From positions 84,376-148,375 of the forward strand of contig WQYQ01000006.1 in assembly GCA_009781175.1 (NCBI GenBank): a DNA stretch of 64,000 nucleotides. The letters run 5' to 3'. The notes under the pieces were generated by a model. The model was not told where the DNA came from, did not search any database, and worked only from the letters and a program-made list of their open reading frames with translations. The DNA is from Betaproteobacteria bacterium. GTDB lineage: Bacteria > Pseudomonadota > Gammaproteobacteria > Burkholderiales > Rhodocyclaceae. The position numbers and the translations under genes were made by a program. This document shows positions 19,182-28,036 of the stretch, piece by piece; position 1 is the first letter of the stretch; each line of letters opens with the position of its first letter.

Positions 19182-19526
19182 TCACTCCTCCGGCTCGCGG
19201 CCATCGACATGGTCGGTGCCGCTGAAACCACGCGAGGCGAGCAGGACGACGAGGAACAAGGCGGTGGTGGCGAAGCCGATGACGATGGCCGTCAGCACCA
19301 GCGCCGAGGGCAGCGGATCGGCGTAGTGCGACGGATCGCTGCCGAGCGCCGGCGCGATGACCGGCGGCGCGCCCAGCCGCAGGCGGCCCATGCCGAAGAT
19401 GAACAGGTTGACGGCGTAGGCGAGCAGCGACAGGCCGATGATGAGCTGGAAGGTGCGCGGCCGCAGGATCAGGTAGATGCCGGAAGCGGCCATGATGCCG
19501 ACGGCCAGGGAAAAGATCAGTTCCAT
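19182..19526 (-). CDS. mrpC: Mrp-type Na+(K+)/H+ antiporter subunit C
   Basis: 114 residues related to the NuoK subunit of complex I, with three membrane helices and the pattern SGIYLILRPRTFQLIIGLSL near the N-terminus. The ATG at 19526 shares bases with the TGA stop of mrpA (TGATG); an in-frame GTG lies one codon upstream. It couples the large MrpA subunit to the rest of the complex. Confidence 0.93.
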   Translation of the reverse strand: MELIFSLAVGIMAASGIYLILRPRTFQLIIGLSLLAYAVNLFIFGMGRLRLGAPPVIAPALGSDPSHYADPLPSALVLTAIVIGFATTALFLVVLLASRGFSGTDHVDGREPEE

Positions 19527-22411
19527 CACGATGCTCCCTCGGTTTCGGTTTTACGCGGCAGGCTGCGCAGCGACTGGTGGGCGATGGCGATCAGCATGAG
19601 CACCGTCGCGCCGACGACCAGCAGGTAAACGCCGACGTCGAACAGCAGCACCGTCGACAGGTGGATTTCGCCGAGCAGCGGCAGGCTGGCGTGCCAGCCC
19701 TCGCTGGTCAGGAAGGAATCGCCAGCCACGGCGGCGACGATGCCGGCGGCGGCTGCGCATAGCAGGCCCGCAGCGATCCAGTACAGCGGATGGATGCGCA
19801 GGCGGGATTCGACCCACACGGTGCCGCTGACGATGTATTGCAGGATGATGGCGGTGGCGAAAATCAGCCCGCCGACAAAGCCGCCGCCCGGCGCGTTGTG
19901 GCCGCGCAGCAGGAAGAACACCGAGATCAACATGGCCATCGGCAGCAGCAGGCGCACTAGCACGGCGGGCAGCATCAGGTAGCCAGTCGGCAAGCCGGCT
20001 GCGGGGTCCGGCCCGCGCGGGGCATCGCGCAGATCCTGTTCGACTTGCTGGGCGGGCAGCGCCATGCTCTCCGGCGCCGGGCGGAAGCGCCGCAGCAGCG
20101 CATACACCGTCAGCGCGACGACGGCGAGCACGGTGATTTCGCCGAAGGTGTCGAAGCCGCGGAAGTCGACCAGGATCACATTGACCACGTTGAGCCCGCC
20201 GCCGCGCGGCAGCGACTGTTTGACGAAGAAGGACGCGATGCCGTCGACGGTTGGACGGGTGAGGATGGCGTAGCTCAACGCGGCGATGCCGCCGCCGCCG
20301 GCAAGCGCAATCAGCAAATCGCGCAGGCGGCGCAGGTGGGCACGCAGCGCTTCCGGCTTGCCCGCGCTGAAACGCTCGTCGCGTTTCGGCAGCCAGCGCA
20401 GGCCGAGCAGGATCAACACGGCGGTGACGACTTCGACGGCCAACTGTGTCAGCGCCAGATCGGGCGCTGAGAACCAGACGAAGGTCAGGCTCGTCGCCAG
20501 ACCAGCGCCGCCGGCCATGATCAGCGCCGCCAAGCGGTGCAGCTTGGCCTGCCAGGCGGCGGCCACCGCGCACAGGGCGCCGACCACCCATAGCAGGGCG
20601 AAAGCCGGGTCGGCCTCGGTCAGCGTTCGCTTGCCAAGCCTGAGCGGGCCGTCGGCGAACGGCAGCAGGCTGCCGACGACGACGACGAGCAGAATCACCA
20701 GCAACTGGGTTTGCAAACGCCGCGAACTCAGGTAGCCGAGCAGCCGGTCGGCAAAATCGTTGACGGCGCTGAGCAGCCAGTTGAAGGCTTGCTTGCCGTC
20801 GAGCCGTTCGAGCAGCGGGATGTGCGCGCTGCGCCGTCCGATGCACGGCAGGTAAAGCACGATGCCGCCGAACAGCGCAATCATGCTCATGTACAGCGGC
20901 AGGTTCAGGCCGTGCCAGACGGCCAGGCTGTAGCTCGGCGCGGACAGGCCGAGCAAAGAGCCGGTCGCGGTATGCAGGAAGGGGCCGACAGTCTGCGCCG
21001 GAAGAATGCCGACGAGCAGGCAGGCCGCGACCAGCAGCGCGCTCGGCAACAGCATCCAGCGCGTCGGCTCATGCGGCTGGTGCGGCAGGCCGACGGCGGG
21101 TTGACCGAAAAACACCTGATGAATGAAGCGCAGCGAATAAGCGACGCTAAGCATGCCGGCCAGCGTCGCCGCCACCGGCAGCAGCAGGCGCTGCCATTCC
21201 GGACGCCCGAGAAAGACGGTCTCGGTGAAGAACATCTCCTTCGACAAAAAACCGTTGAGTAGCGGCACGCCGGCCATCGCGGCGGCGGCGACCAGGGCCA
21301 GCGTGGCGGTGATCGGCATGGCGCGGTAAAGGCCGGAGAGGCGGTTGATGTCGCGCGTGCCGGTTTCGTGGTCGACGATGCCGGCGGCCATAAACAGCGA
21401 AGCCTTGAAAGTGGCGTGGTTGATGATGTGGAAAACGGCGGCGACCAGCGCCAGCTCGCTGTTCATGCCGAGCAGCAGCGTAATCAGGCCGAGGTGGCTA
21501 ATCGTCGAATAAGCCAGCACGCCTTTCAGATCGTTCTGGAACAGTGCCAGATAACCGCCGATGAGCAGCGTGCACAGACCCGCGCCGCCGATCAGCCAGA
21601 ACCACAGGTCGCTGCCGGCCAGCACCGGCCACAGCCGGGCGAGCAGGAACACGCCGGCCTTGACCATCGTCGCCGAATGTAGATAGGCGGAAACCGGCGT
21701 CGGCGCGGCCATCGCGTGCGGCAGCCAGAAATGGAACGGGAATTGGGCACTTTTGCTCAAGGCGCCGACGGCGACCAGAGCGAGAATCATCGGATACCAG
21801 TCATGCGCCTTGATCTTGCCGCTGGCGGCGAGCACCACGTCAAGATCGTAACTGCCCGCCACATGGCCGATCAGCAGCACGCCGCCGAGCAGCGCCAGAC
21901 CGCCGATGCCGGTCACGGTCAGCGCCATGCGGGCGCCGCTGCGGGCGTCGCTGCGATGATGCCAGTAGGCGATCAGCATGAACGAGGCGAGGCTCGTCAG
22001 TTCCCAGAACATCGCCAGTTGCAGCAGATTGCCGGAAAGCACGACGCCGAGCATGCTGCCCATGAAGGCGAGGAAGAAGGAAAAGAAACGCGGCACCGGA
22101 TCGGCCGGCGACATGTAGTAGCGCGCATAGATGACGACGAGCAAGCCGATCAGCGAAATCAGCATGGCGAACAGCCAGGCGAAACCGTCCATGCGCAATT
22201 GGAAGTCGATACCGAGCGTGCGCGACCACGGAATCATCAAGCGCAGCACAGCTTCGTCGACCACTTGCGGATATTGGACGGCGGTCAGCACAACGACCGT
22301 CAGCGCGATGATCCCTGCCAGCCATGCTTCCGCATTACGCGCGTTGGTGGGAAGGAGTGCCGCGCACAGACTACCAATGAAGGGAAGTAATACGATCAAG
22401 AGCAAAACCAT
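19526..22411 (-). CDS. mrpA: Mrp-type Na+(K+)/H+ antiporter fused subunits A and B
   Basis: 961 residues. The first ~500 residues are the NuoL-like proton-translocating part ([53 protein letters not shown] region). A C-terminal extension with further helices contains the MrpB hallmark [17 protein letters not shown]. This is the A-B fusion seen in group 2 (Pha-like) Mrp operons, which explains why no separate mrpB exists. It is the first gene of the operon mrpA-C-D-E-F-G. The complex exchanges cytoplasmic Na+ or K+ for protons, contributing to alkali and salt tolerance. A 178-bp divergent promoter region separates it from the chromate-transporter genes. Confidence 0.94.
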   Translation of the reverse strand: MVLLLIVLLPFIGSLCAALLPTNARNAEAWLAGIIALTVVVLTAVQYPQVVDEAVLRLMIPWSRTLGIDFQLRMDGFAWLFAMLISLIGLLVVIYARYYMSPADPVPRFFSFFLAFMGSMLGVVLSGNLLQLAMFWELTSLASFMLIAYWHHRSDARSGARMALTVTGIGGLALLGGVLLIGHVAGSYDLDVVLAASGKIKAHDWYPMILALVAVGALSKSAQFPFHFWLPHAMAAPTPVSAYLHSATMVKAGVFLLARLWPVLAGSDLWFWLIGGAGLCTLLIGGYLALFQNDLKGVLAYSTISHLGLITLLLGMNSELALVAAVFHIINHATFKASLFMAAGIVDHETGTRDINRLSGLYRAMPITATLALVAAAAMAGVPLLNGFLSKEMFFTETVFLGRPEWQRLLLPVAATLAGMLSVAYSLRFIHQVFFGQPAVGLPHQPHEPTRWMLLPSALLVAACLLVGILPAQTVGPFLHTATGSLLGLSAPSYSLAVWHGLNLPLYMSMIALFGGIVLYLPCIGRRSAHIPLLERLDGKQAFNWLLSAVNDFADRLLGYLSSRRLQTQLLVILLVVVVGSLLPFADGPLRLGKRTLTEADPAFALLWVVGALCAVAAAWQAKLHRLAALIMAGGAGLATSLTFVWFSAPDLALTQLAVEVVTAVLILLGLRWLPKRDERFSAGKPEALRAHLRRLRDLLIALAGGGGIAALSYAILTRPTVDGIASFFVKQSLPRGGGLNVVNVILVDFRGFDTFGEITVLAVVALTVYALLRRFRPAPESMALPAQQVEQDLRDAPRGPDPAAGLPTGYLMLPAVLVRLLLPMAMLISVFFLLRGHNAPGGGFVGGLIFATAIILQYIVSGTVWVESRLRIHPLYWIAAGLLCAAAAGIVAAVAGDSFLTSEGWHASLPLLGEIHLSTVLLFDVGVYLLVVGATVLMLIAIAHQSLRSLPRKTETEGAS

Positions 22412-22589
22412 AGCCCCGAGTCTAACCGACGATTGTTAAAATTTCGACGGGAATCAGGCGTTTAGCCTCAGCGTGCATGCTGCGCTCCGGCGCAGTCCCT
22501 TAAAACACGACGCCACCCGGCATGACGGCACGATATTTTCGGAACAACGGCAGCTGGCGGCCAAGCCGGCATCAAGCTAACCTCGCGGC

Positions 22590-23153
22590 ATGGAAAACGA
22601 ACCTCTCTCGCCGCCGCCCGGTTGCGCGGCCATCTTCAGCGGTTTTCTCAGTGTCGGTTTGCGCGGCTTCGGCGGCGTGCTGCCCTGGGCGCGCCGCATG
22701 CTCGTCGAAGAGCGCCGCTGGCTCGACGAGCGCGGCTTCACCGAAGTGCTCTCGCTCGGCCAACTGATGCCCGGCCCGAATATCGTCAACATCTCGATCG
22801 TCATCGGCTCACGCTTCGCCGGCATTCCCGGCGCGCTCGCGGCCTTCGGTGGACTCATGCTCGCGCCCTTGGTGATCGTACTGATGCTCGCCGAAACCTA
22901 TCGGCATTTCGGCACGATCGAAGTCGTGCAACACATGCTTTCAGGCGTGTCGGCGGCCGCCGCCGGGCTCGTTCTCGCAATGGGCGCGCGGCTCGCACAA
23001 AATCTCGAACGCCGCGTGTGGATGATCGGGCTCGCCTTGCTGACTTTCGTCGCCGTCGCCTGGCTGCGCCTGCCGCTGCTCGCGGTGCTGGGCGTGCTGG
23101 CCCCGCTCGGCGTCGCGCTCGGCTGGTATACGAACAAAAAGGCGTCGCGATGA
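22590..23153 (+). CDS. Chromate transporter, N-terminal-type half (CHR family)
   Basis: 187 residues forming one CHR domain, with FLSVGLRGFGGVLPWARRML, the ERGFTEVLSLGQLMPGPNIVN signature split around GQLMPGPN, and about five to six hydrophobic segments. In the split or short-chain CHR family two half-size proteins from adjacent genes act together, and the full-length ChrA is their fusion. Its stop overlaps the ATG of the second half. The likely role is chromate efflux, or transport of sulfate-like anions; the physiological substrate is an inference from the family. Confidence 0.88.
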   Translation: MENEPLSPPPGCAAIFSGFLSVGLRGFGGVLPWARRMLVEERRWLDERGFTEVLSLGQLMPGPNIVNISIVIGSRFAGIPGALAAFGGLMLAPLVIVLMLAETYRHFGTIEVVQHMLSGVSAAAAGLVLAMGARLAQNLERRVWMIGLALLTFVAVAWLRLPLLAVLGVLAPLGVALGWYTNKKASR

Positions 23154-23680
23154 GCGCGCGCCCCGGCCTCAGCGACATCTTTCTCGGTACGCTCGTGCTT
23201 TCCTTGATGGCCGTCGGCGGCGCGAACGCCATCGTGCCCGAGCTGCACCGTCAGACCGTCGAACTGCGACACTGGCTGAGCGGACCCGAATTCGCCGCGC
23301 TGTTCGCCATCGCCTCGGCCGCGCCGGGTCCGAATGTCTTGATCGTCACGCTGATCGGCTGGCAGCTTGCCGGCATCCCCGGCGCGCTCGTCGCAACGCT
23401 CGGAATCTGCGCGCCCTCCTCGCTTCTGGCCTGGACCGTCGGCCACATCTGGGAGCGCCTCAAAGGCTCGCCGTGGCGGGCCATCATCCAGCGCGGCCTC
23501 GCGCCCGTCACGATCGGGCTCGTGCTCGGCAGCGGTTGGCTGCTTACGGGCGCAGCGGCGAAAAGCTGGCACGGCGTGGCGCTCGCGGCGGTCGCCGCCC
23601 TTGTTTATTGGCGCGCCAAATTCAACCCGCTCTGGGTGCTGGGGGCTGGGGCCTTGATCGGGCTGGTCCGCTGGCTGTAA
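23150..23680 (+). CDS. Chromate transporter, C-terminal-type half (CHR family)
   Basis: 176 residues with a second CHR domain: MAVGGANAIVPELHRQTVE, then the SAAPGPNVLIVTLIGWQ motif (the counterpart of PGPN in the first half), then hydrophobic helices to the C-terminus. The ATG at 23150 overlaps the stop of the first half in an ATGA arrangement, so the pair is translationally coupled, as expected for obligate heterodimers. It ends three bases before the left REP-like repeat of the AT-rich insertion. Confidence 0.88.
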   Translation: MSARPGLSDIFLGTLVLSLMAVGGANAIVPELHRQTVELRHWLSGPEFAALFAIASAAPGPNVLIVTLIGWQLAGIPGALVATLGICAPSSLLAWTVGHIWERLKGSPWRAIIQRGLAPVTIGLVLGSGWLLTGAAAKSWHGVALAAVAALVYWRAKFNPLWVLGAGALIGLVRWL

Positions 23681-23682
23681 AT

Positions 23683-23717
23683 GTGGCGTTGGGCTTCACG
23701 ACGTTCAGTCCCCCCTA
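23683..23717 (-). repeat. REP-like hairpin repeat, left copy (inverted relative to right copy)
   Basis: Contains GTTGGGCTTCACGACGTTCAG (split here: core 23688-23708), whose reverse complement matches the right copy at 24490-24509 with two substitutions over 19 bases. The motif type (GTTGGGCT...AGCCCAAC) resembles short intergenic hairpin repeats common in proteobacteria. It starts 3 bp after the chromate-transporter stop and marks the left edge of the AT-rich DNA. Confidence 0.7.
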
Positions 23718-23758
23718 CAGCCCTACCTCTAGTTGGATGGGCATAAAAAGGAATAGTT

Positions 23759-24466
23759 ATGAGTCAGCTAAAAGCATCGATAATGAAGTCAATATACGAG
23801 GCTTTGGATAACAAAATATTCTCTGTCGATGATTTCATGGTTGAATTTCCGAATGCCGATAGAATTTTGGCGAAGATCAGATTTATCCACAACAACGATT
23901 ACTATTTTCACATAACTGAAGTTTCGAAATCAGAAGGTATTGCTGCAATAGTAGCCCTTTCCAAGGATGTCAAAGTTCCGGCTACGATTGAAAGCCCAGG
24001 CGACTACAAGAAAGTAGAGGTGAATCGGTTTGAGTCATTTGATTCATGCATAAACAGAATCATTAATTGGTGTGAAAACATCAGGTTAGATCTATGCACA
24101 AGATTCCCTGTCTATAAAGATCTTGATGAACTGAAGCGCCAGTTCGATCAGCATATTCAAGAGCACATACATAATCCAAGTGATTTGGTTTCTGTGGAGG
24201 AGTTAAATAGAATCAATGAGAAGTTTGACACCCTATACGCCGAGTTCGTCAAACTTAGTGAAGAGCACAAAATCACGAAGGGATTACTTGATGAAATTAA
24301 AAGAGATTTCGAAACCATAAAGGCGAATGCTACGCAGTACACAAAGGGGATGTGGGCAAATCTTGCAAAAAATAGAATTGTGCAAATTATCAAGAAAGTG
24401 GGTGGATCGCCCGAAGGTAGAAAGTTGATGTATGACGGAGCTAAGCGCCTTCTCGGTTTGGATTAA
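23759..24466 (+). CDS. Orphan AT-rich hypothetical protein with C-terminal coiled coil
   Basis: 235 residues; I do not recognise the family. Residues 1-115 look like a compact alpha/beta domain (FPNADRILAKIRFIHNNDYY, then alternating strands, with a motif INRIINWCENIRLDL). Residues ~120-195 are charged and helical with heptad-like spacing (LDELKRQFDQHI; INEKFDTLYAEFVKLSEEHK; LLDEIKRDFETI), suggesting a coiled coil. The C-terminus (NRIVQIIKKVGG...AKRLLGLD) is amphipathic. No signal peptide or membrane helix is seen. A clear AGGAA ribosome site precedes the ATG. Codon use (AAA, GAA, ATA, AAT) is strikingly AT-rich against GC-rich neighbours, so recent transfer is likely. It stands alone, bracketed by inverted REP-like repeats. 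A defence or toxin-type role is possible but unsupported. Confidence 0.75.
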   Translation: MSQLKASIMKSIYEALDNKIFSVDDFMVEFPNADRILAKIRFIHNNDYYFHITEVSKSEGIAAIVALSKDVKVPATIESPGDYKKVEVNRFESFDSCINRIINWCENIRLDLCTRFPVYKDLDELKRQFDQHIQEHIHNPSDLVSVEELNRINEKFDTLYAEFVKLSEEHKITKGLLDEIKRDFETIKANATQYTKGMWANLAKNRIVQIIKKVGGSPEGRKLMYDGAKRLLGLD

Positions 24467-24478
24467 TGCGTAGAGCAC

Positions 24479-24512
24479 GGTAGGTTAGGCTGAACATCAT
24501 GAAGCCCACGTG
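24479..24512 (+). repeat. REP-like hairpin repeat, right copy
   Basis: GGTAGGTTAGGC followed by CTGAACATCATGAAGCCCAC (24490-24509), the inverted counterpart of the left copy at 23683-23717. It lies 12 bp after the orphan gene stop and marks the return to GC-rich sequence. Internally it can form an imperfect hairpin. Confidence 0.7.
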
Positions 24513-24619
24513 ACTGCGCAGCGACAAGGATGCCGACCGATCATCCCTCAAACCCGGCTTTGGCCCCTCCCCATCACGGCATGCTAAAGTCGCCGCCTTC
24601 CTCCTCTTGCGCAAGCTTC

Positions 24620-25612
24620 ATGTCCGAGCACGCCGAACCTAGCCAGCCTTACGCCACTCTCGATCCCAATTGCGTGCTCGGCGCGCTCGAATCGCTCGGT
24701 CTGCGTCCGGATGGCCGCTTTCTCGCGCTCAACAGCTACGAAAACCGCGTCTATCAAATCTGGATCGAAGAGGACGCGCCGCTCGTCGCGAAGTTCTACC
24801 GCCCCGCGCGCTGGAGCGATGCCGCGATCCGCGAGGAGCACGCCTTCGCTTGCGAACTCGCGGGGCACGAAATCCCCGTCTGCGCGCCGCTTGTGCTCAA
24901 TGGTGAAACGCTGCATGAATTCGGCGGCTTCCGTTTCGCCGTCTATCCGCGCCGCGGCGGACGCGCGCCCGAGCTTGACGACAGCAAGGTGCTCGAATGG
25001 ATCGGCCGCTTCCTCGGGCGCATTCATGCTGTCGGTGCAACGCGCCTTTTCGAATATCGGCCCGCGCTCGACATCGCCAGCTTCGGCGAAGAGCCGCGTG
25101 AATATCTGCTCGCCAACGATTTTCTGCCGCCCGAATTGCTGACGCCCTGGCGCGCCATTGTCGACATGGCGCTCGATGGTGTGCGGCGCGCTTTCGAGCG
25201 CGCCGGCGATGTGCGCAGCATCCGCCTGCATGGCGATTGCCACCCCGGTAATATTCTCTGGAGCCCGGACGGCCCGCACTTCGTCGACCTCGACGACTGC
25301 CGCAGCGGCCCGGCGGTGCAGGATCTCTGGATGCTGCTTTCGGGCGAGCGGGACGCGCAACAGCGCCAGCTCATCGACGTGCTCACGGGCTATGAGGATT
25401 TCGCGAAGTTCGATCCGCGCGAGCTGCATCTCATCGAAGCCCTGCGCACGCTGCGTTTGATCCACTACAGCGCCTGGATCGCGCGGCGCTGGAACGACCC
25501 GGCGTTTCCGGCCGCTTTCCCGTGGTTCAACACCCAGCGCTATTGGGAAGAGCGCGTGCTCGAACTGCGCGAACAAGTCGCCGCAATGGACGAAGCGCCG
25601 CTCGTCGTCTGA
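24620..25612 (+). CDS. srkA: Stress response serine/threonine kinase SrkA (YihE-like)
   Basis: 330 residues of the YihE/RdoA protein-kinase-like fold. N-lobe: LNSYENRVYQIWIEEDAPLVAKFYRP, with the ATP lysine in VAKFYRP. Catalytic loop: RLHGDCHPGNILW. Metal Asp segment: FVDLDDCRSGPAVQDLW. E. coli SrkA is a cytoplasmic Ser/Thr kinase that counters stress-induced programmed death and follows the Cpx pathway. The ATG at 24620 was chosen because the upstream in-frame stretch is proline-rich and not family-like. No dsbA directly follows it as in enterobacteria; dsbA is 7 kb away on the other strand. Confidence 0.92.
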   Translation: MSEHAEPSQPYATLDPNCVLGALESLGLRPDGRFLALNSYENRVYQIWIEEDAPLVAKFYRPARWSDAAIREEHAFACELAGHEIPVCAPLVLNGETLHEFGGFRFAVYPRRGGRAPELDDSKVLEWIGRFLGRIHAVGATRLFEYRPALDIASFGEEPREYLLANDFLPPELLTPWRAIVDMALDGVRRAFERAGDVRSIRLHGDCHPGNILWSPDGPHFVDLDDCRSGPAVQDLWMLLSGERDAQQRQLIDVLTGYEDFAKFDPRELHLIEALRTLRLIHYSAWIARRWNDPAFPAAFPWFNTQRYWEERVLELREQVAAMDEAPLVV

Positions 25613-25652
25613 TCAACCCCAGGACAATCGCATGAATGCCGACACCCTGAAA

Positions 25653-25782
25653 AACCACCCCTCCCCCAACCCTCCCCTTCGAGCTTCGCCCGAAAGGGAG
25701 GGAGCAAAACCGGCAACCTGCACGCACCTCAGGTTATCTCCCTCCCTTACGCGCAGCGTAGGGGAGGGCCGGGGAGGGGTTG
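25653..25782. repeat. Composite inverted-repeat (MITE-like) intergenic element
   Basis: About 130 bp bounded by pyrimidine-rich ACCCCTCCCCC-type and purine-rich GGGGAGGGG-type ends that are imperfect inverted repeats. Inside are two hairpins: CCCTCCCCTTCG/CGAAAGGGAGGG, and CCCTCCCTTACGC/GCGTAGGGGAGGG (25740-25768). The gap 25613-25940 holds only this element, a duplicated block and a terminator. Similar CT-rich hairpin repeats occur between genes in many GC-rich proteobacteria (general knowledge). Confidence 0.65.
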
Positions 25783-25816
25783 CAGTCACGACAACAGCAC
25801 TCATGCGATTGCCCTG

Positions 25817-25860
25817 TGATCAACCCCGGCGCAACATCGAACAGTATCGATGCGCTGAAA
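25817..25860 (+). repeat. Degenerate duplicate of the srkA 3' flank
   Basis: Both 25610-25652 and 25817-25860 begin TGATCAACCCC and end CTGAAA, with intermittent identity between. In both, the end can be read as the start of a small protein (MNADTLKNH versus NSIDALKSH). It looks like a decayed tandem duplication flanking the composite hairpin element. Confidence 0.5.
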
Positions 25861-25869
25861 TCCCACGAA

Positions 25870-25893
25870 AAAACCCCGCCGAAGCGGGGTTTT
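25870..25893 (-). terminator. Rho-independent terminator of the PEP-CTERM gene
   Basis: A 10-bp stem (AAAACCCCGC/GCGGGGTTTT) with a CGAA loop. On the minus strand the stem is followed by a T run, 48 bp beyond the stop of the PEP-CTERM protein gene. It could also work for plus-strand transcripts leaving srkA. Confidence 0.85.
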
Positions 25894-25940
25894 GAGTTCG
25901 CCTGACTCACCTGGAGGCGCTTACCCCCGGCTGGCCGGCA

Positions 25941-26942
25941 TCACACGCGGCCGCGCTGGCGGCGCCGGCCGATTGCCGCGAGGCCGGCGAAAGCCAGGCC
26001 AAACAGGGCAATGCTGGACGGTTCGGGTACGTCGCTATTTCTAAAGTGGCCGTTGAAGCCGGCCGGCGTCCAACCCGGATTGAGCGGATCTCCGGAACGG
26101 GCGCCAGCCCCGCCCGAACAGCCCAGGCCACCCACAACATTTCCCCCTCCTACGGCCTGGAACGCATCCCCGACCCTGATCGGATTCTGATTGGGTAGAT
26201 CTCCTGGCGCTCCCCCACAGTCTGTTTCCGCCGTCAGGTCGCCATAGGCCGTTGAAACAATCTCGTAATCGAGCGTAAAGCTCTCGCCAGCGTCGATCAG
26301 ACCCAGGTCGAGCGTGAAGTTGCGGCCGGCCGCAAAGACGTTGCCGCCATCGTCCGCACATCCCATGTAATCACCAAGCAGTCCCAGATCATTGCTGGCA
26401 CAGCTACGCGCACCCAGGGCGTCCTGAGTCAAGCTCGTCTGGTCGCGGGCAACCTCGACGCCATTGATACGGATACTCAGCACCAGTTCGGCAAAGCCGG
26501 CGCCGACCCCGTTAACGTACAGCTCTCCCTCCTGCACGCCAAAGGTGAAAATGAAATCCTGCGCCACATCGCTCGTATTGGTGTACGAGGCGCTGTAAGT
26601 CATCGATGTGCTGGCAAAGAAGCTGCCATTCCCGGAAGTCCGCGCCCCGAAACTGCTACTGGAACCAAGGTCGTAGCCATAGGTATGGAAGAAAACATTA
26701 TCCTGGCCAGAGGTGGACAAGGAATAATCAGCGCCGTCCCCGTAACCAGAGATCGATGCGTTGGAATCGCTCATCCCGTCCTGCTTTGGGCCAGTACTTG
26801 CGCCGACGATGTATTCGGCATCCAAGGTGTAGTTGCCATAGGTCACTGGCGCGGCGTGCGCCGTGAATGAAGAAGCAAGGCCCACAATACCGATGCCGAT
26901 GGACAAAATCATCGGCTTGATTGCGAATGGCTGTTTATACAT
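25941..26942 (-). CDS. PEP-CTERM sorting domain-containing exported protein
   Basis: 333 residues. A signal peptide (MYKQPFAIK...FTAHA) is followed by a ~270-residue beta-rich, Gly/Ser/Asn-rich body with no recognised enzyme motif. The C-terminus is a PEP-CTERM tripartite signal: VPEP, a hydrophobic helix (SSIALFGLAFAGLAAI) and the basic end GRRRQRGR. Such proteins are processed by exosortase, usually in organisms making extracellular polysaccharide; neither exosortase nor polysaccharide genes are in this window. The ATG at 26942 has a GGTGGGG ribosome site. Probably a surface or matrix protein of unknown function. Confidence 0.88.
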   Translation of the reverse strand: MYKQPFAIKPMILSIGIGIVGLASSFTAHAAPVTYGNYTLDAEYIVGASTGPKQDGMSDSNASISGYGDGADYSLSTSGQDNVFFHTYGYDLGSSSSFGARTSGNGSFFASTSMTYSASYTNTSDVAQDFIFTFGVQEGELYVNGVGAGFAELVLSIRINGVEVARDQTSLTQDALGARSCASNDLGLLGDYMGCADDGGNVFAAGRNFTLDLGLIDAGESFTLDYEIVSTAYGDLTAETDCGGAPGDLPNQNPIRVGDAFQAVGGGNVVGGLGCSGGAGARSGDPLNPGWTPAGFNGHFRNSDVPEPSSIALFGLAFAGLAAIGRRRQRGRV

Positions 26943-27162
26943 GTCCCCACCCTGATTATTTAAAAACGTAAGCGGGAATTTGTTTAGCAAATTTCAGGCC
27001 ATGCAAACAGAATCTGATAATAATCAGATGCCTACATTGCTCAAACCACAAGAAATCCGGCCGCCTGCATGGCCATCTGCAAAAAATGCTGACAGCAAGT
27101 GCTAGACCTTGCCCCGCCGCCGCTCCGGCCCGCTTGCTCGATGCCCTTGTTCGAGGTAGTTG

Positions 27163-27193
27163 AATGGCGGGGCTTGCGCTCGACTCGTGCTCA
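27163..27193 (+). repeat. 31-bp dispersed repeat, copy 1
   Basis: Matches 50424-50454 at 27 of 31 positions (AATGGCGGG..TTGCGCT.GACTCGTG.TCA). Here GCCCCGCC at 27111-27118 can pair with GGCGGGGC at 27166-27173 around a long loop. The right end coincides with the metF stop codon. The rest of the 248-bp gap 26943-27190 holds no gene I can support. Confidence 0.5.
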
Positions 27194-28036
27194 CGCGTCA
27201 CGTTTGGACAGCCCGAGCCGCCGCCAAATCTCCGTCGTCAAGCCAGCCTGATTCAGGGTATAGAAATGCAGGCCCGGCGCGCCGCCGGCGAGCAGGCGTT
27301 CGCACAGCGCGGTCACGACATCGAGCCCAAGCGCCCGGATGCTGGCCGCATCGTCGCCGAAGGCTTCGAAGCGGCGGCGCATCCATTGCGGGATCTCCGC
27401 GCCGCAAGCATCGGAGAAGCGCGCCAACCTGCTGAACGATGCAATCGGCATGATGCCGGGCACGATAGGCGCGCTGACGCCTTTGGCGCGGACCGTGTCG
27501 ACGAATTGAAAATAGGCGTCGGCATTGTAGAAATATTGCGTGATCGCGGAATTCGCGCCGGCCTGCATTTTCCTGATGAAAGCGCCGATATCAGCCTCGG
27601 CGGAGCGCGCCTGCGGATGAAACTCGGGATAGGCGGCGACTTCGATATGGAAGGCGTCGCCGCTTTCCGCGCGGATGAAGCTCACCAGTTCGTTGGCGTA
27701 ACGAAATTCGCCGGGATCGGCCATGCCTGAAGGCAAGTCGCCGCGCAGCGCGACGATGCGCCGGATGCCGAGTTCGCGGAATTCGGCGATGTGCTCGCGG
27801 ATGCTTTTCTGGGTGGCTCCGATGCAGGAAAGATGCGGCGCGGCATTCAATCCTTCGCTCTGGATTTCGCGCACGATTTCGAGCGTGCGGTCGCGTGTCG
27901 ATCCGCCCGCGCCGTAAGTGACCGAGAAAAAAGCCGGTTTGAGTTGCGCGAGCTGCGCGCGCGCGAGGCGAAGTTTCTCGACGCCTTCGGTTGTGGCGGG
28001 CGGGAAAAATTCGATGCTGAAGGTGGACTTGCTCAT
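27191..28036 (-). CDS. metF: 5,10-methylenetetrahydrofolate reductase
   Basis: 281 residues of the MetF TIM-barrel flavoprotein, which reduces methylene-THF to 5-methyl-THF for methionine synthesis. FSIEFFPPATTEG opens the protein with the catalytic Glu, followed by FFSVTYGAGGSTRDRT, ALRGDLP and the substrate-site segment ITQYFYNADAYFQF. It is the last gene of the ahcY-tlyA-metF operon, and its ATG overlaps the tlyA stop by four bases. It is therefore probably controlled by the upstream SAH riboswitch, linking SAH removal to homocysteine remethylation. Confidence 0.96.
   Translation of the reverse strand: MSKSTFSIEFFPPATTEGVEKLRLARAQLAQLKPAFFSVTYGAGGSTRDRTLEIVREIQSEGLNAAPHLSCIGATQKSIREHIAEFRELGIRRIVALRGDLPSGMADPGEFRYANELVSFIRAESGDAFHIEVAAYPEFHPQARSAEADIGAFIRKMQAGANSAITQYFYNADAYFQFVDTVRAKGVSAPIVPGIMPIASFSRLARFSDACGAEIPQWMRRRFEAFGDDAASIRALGLDVVTALCERLLAGGAPGLHFYTLNQAGLTTEIWRRLGLSKRDA

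Noticed and set aside
17843..19225. 460-codon open frame on the plus strand opposite mrpD
   Set aside because: Composition is Gln/Arg/Gly/Asp-rich low complexity with no domain. It is the mirror of a GC-rich membrane protein gene on the other strand, which has full family similarity.
23759..24466. AT-rich DNA as a prophage or genomic island with several genes
   Set aside because: Only one gene is present between the repeats; there is no integrase, tRNA attachment site or phage gene in the surrounding sequence.
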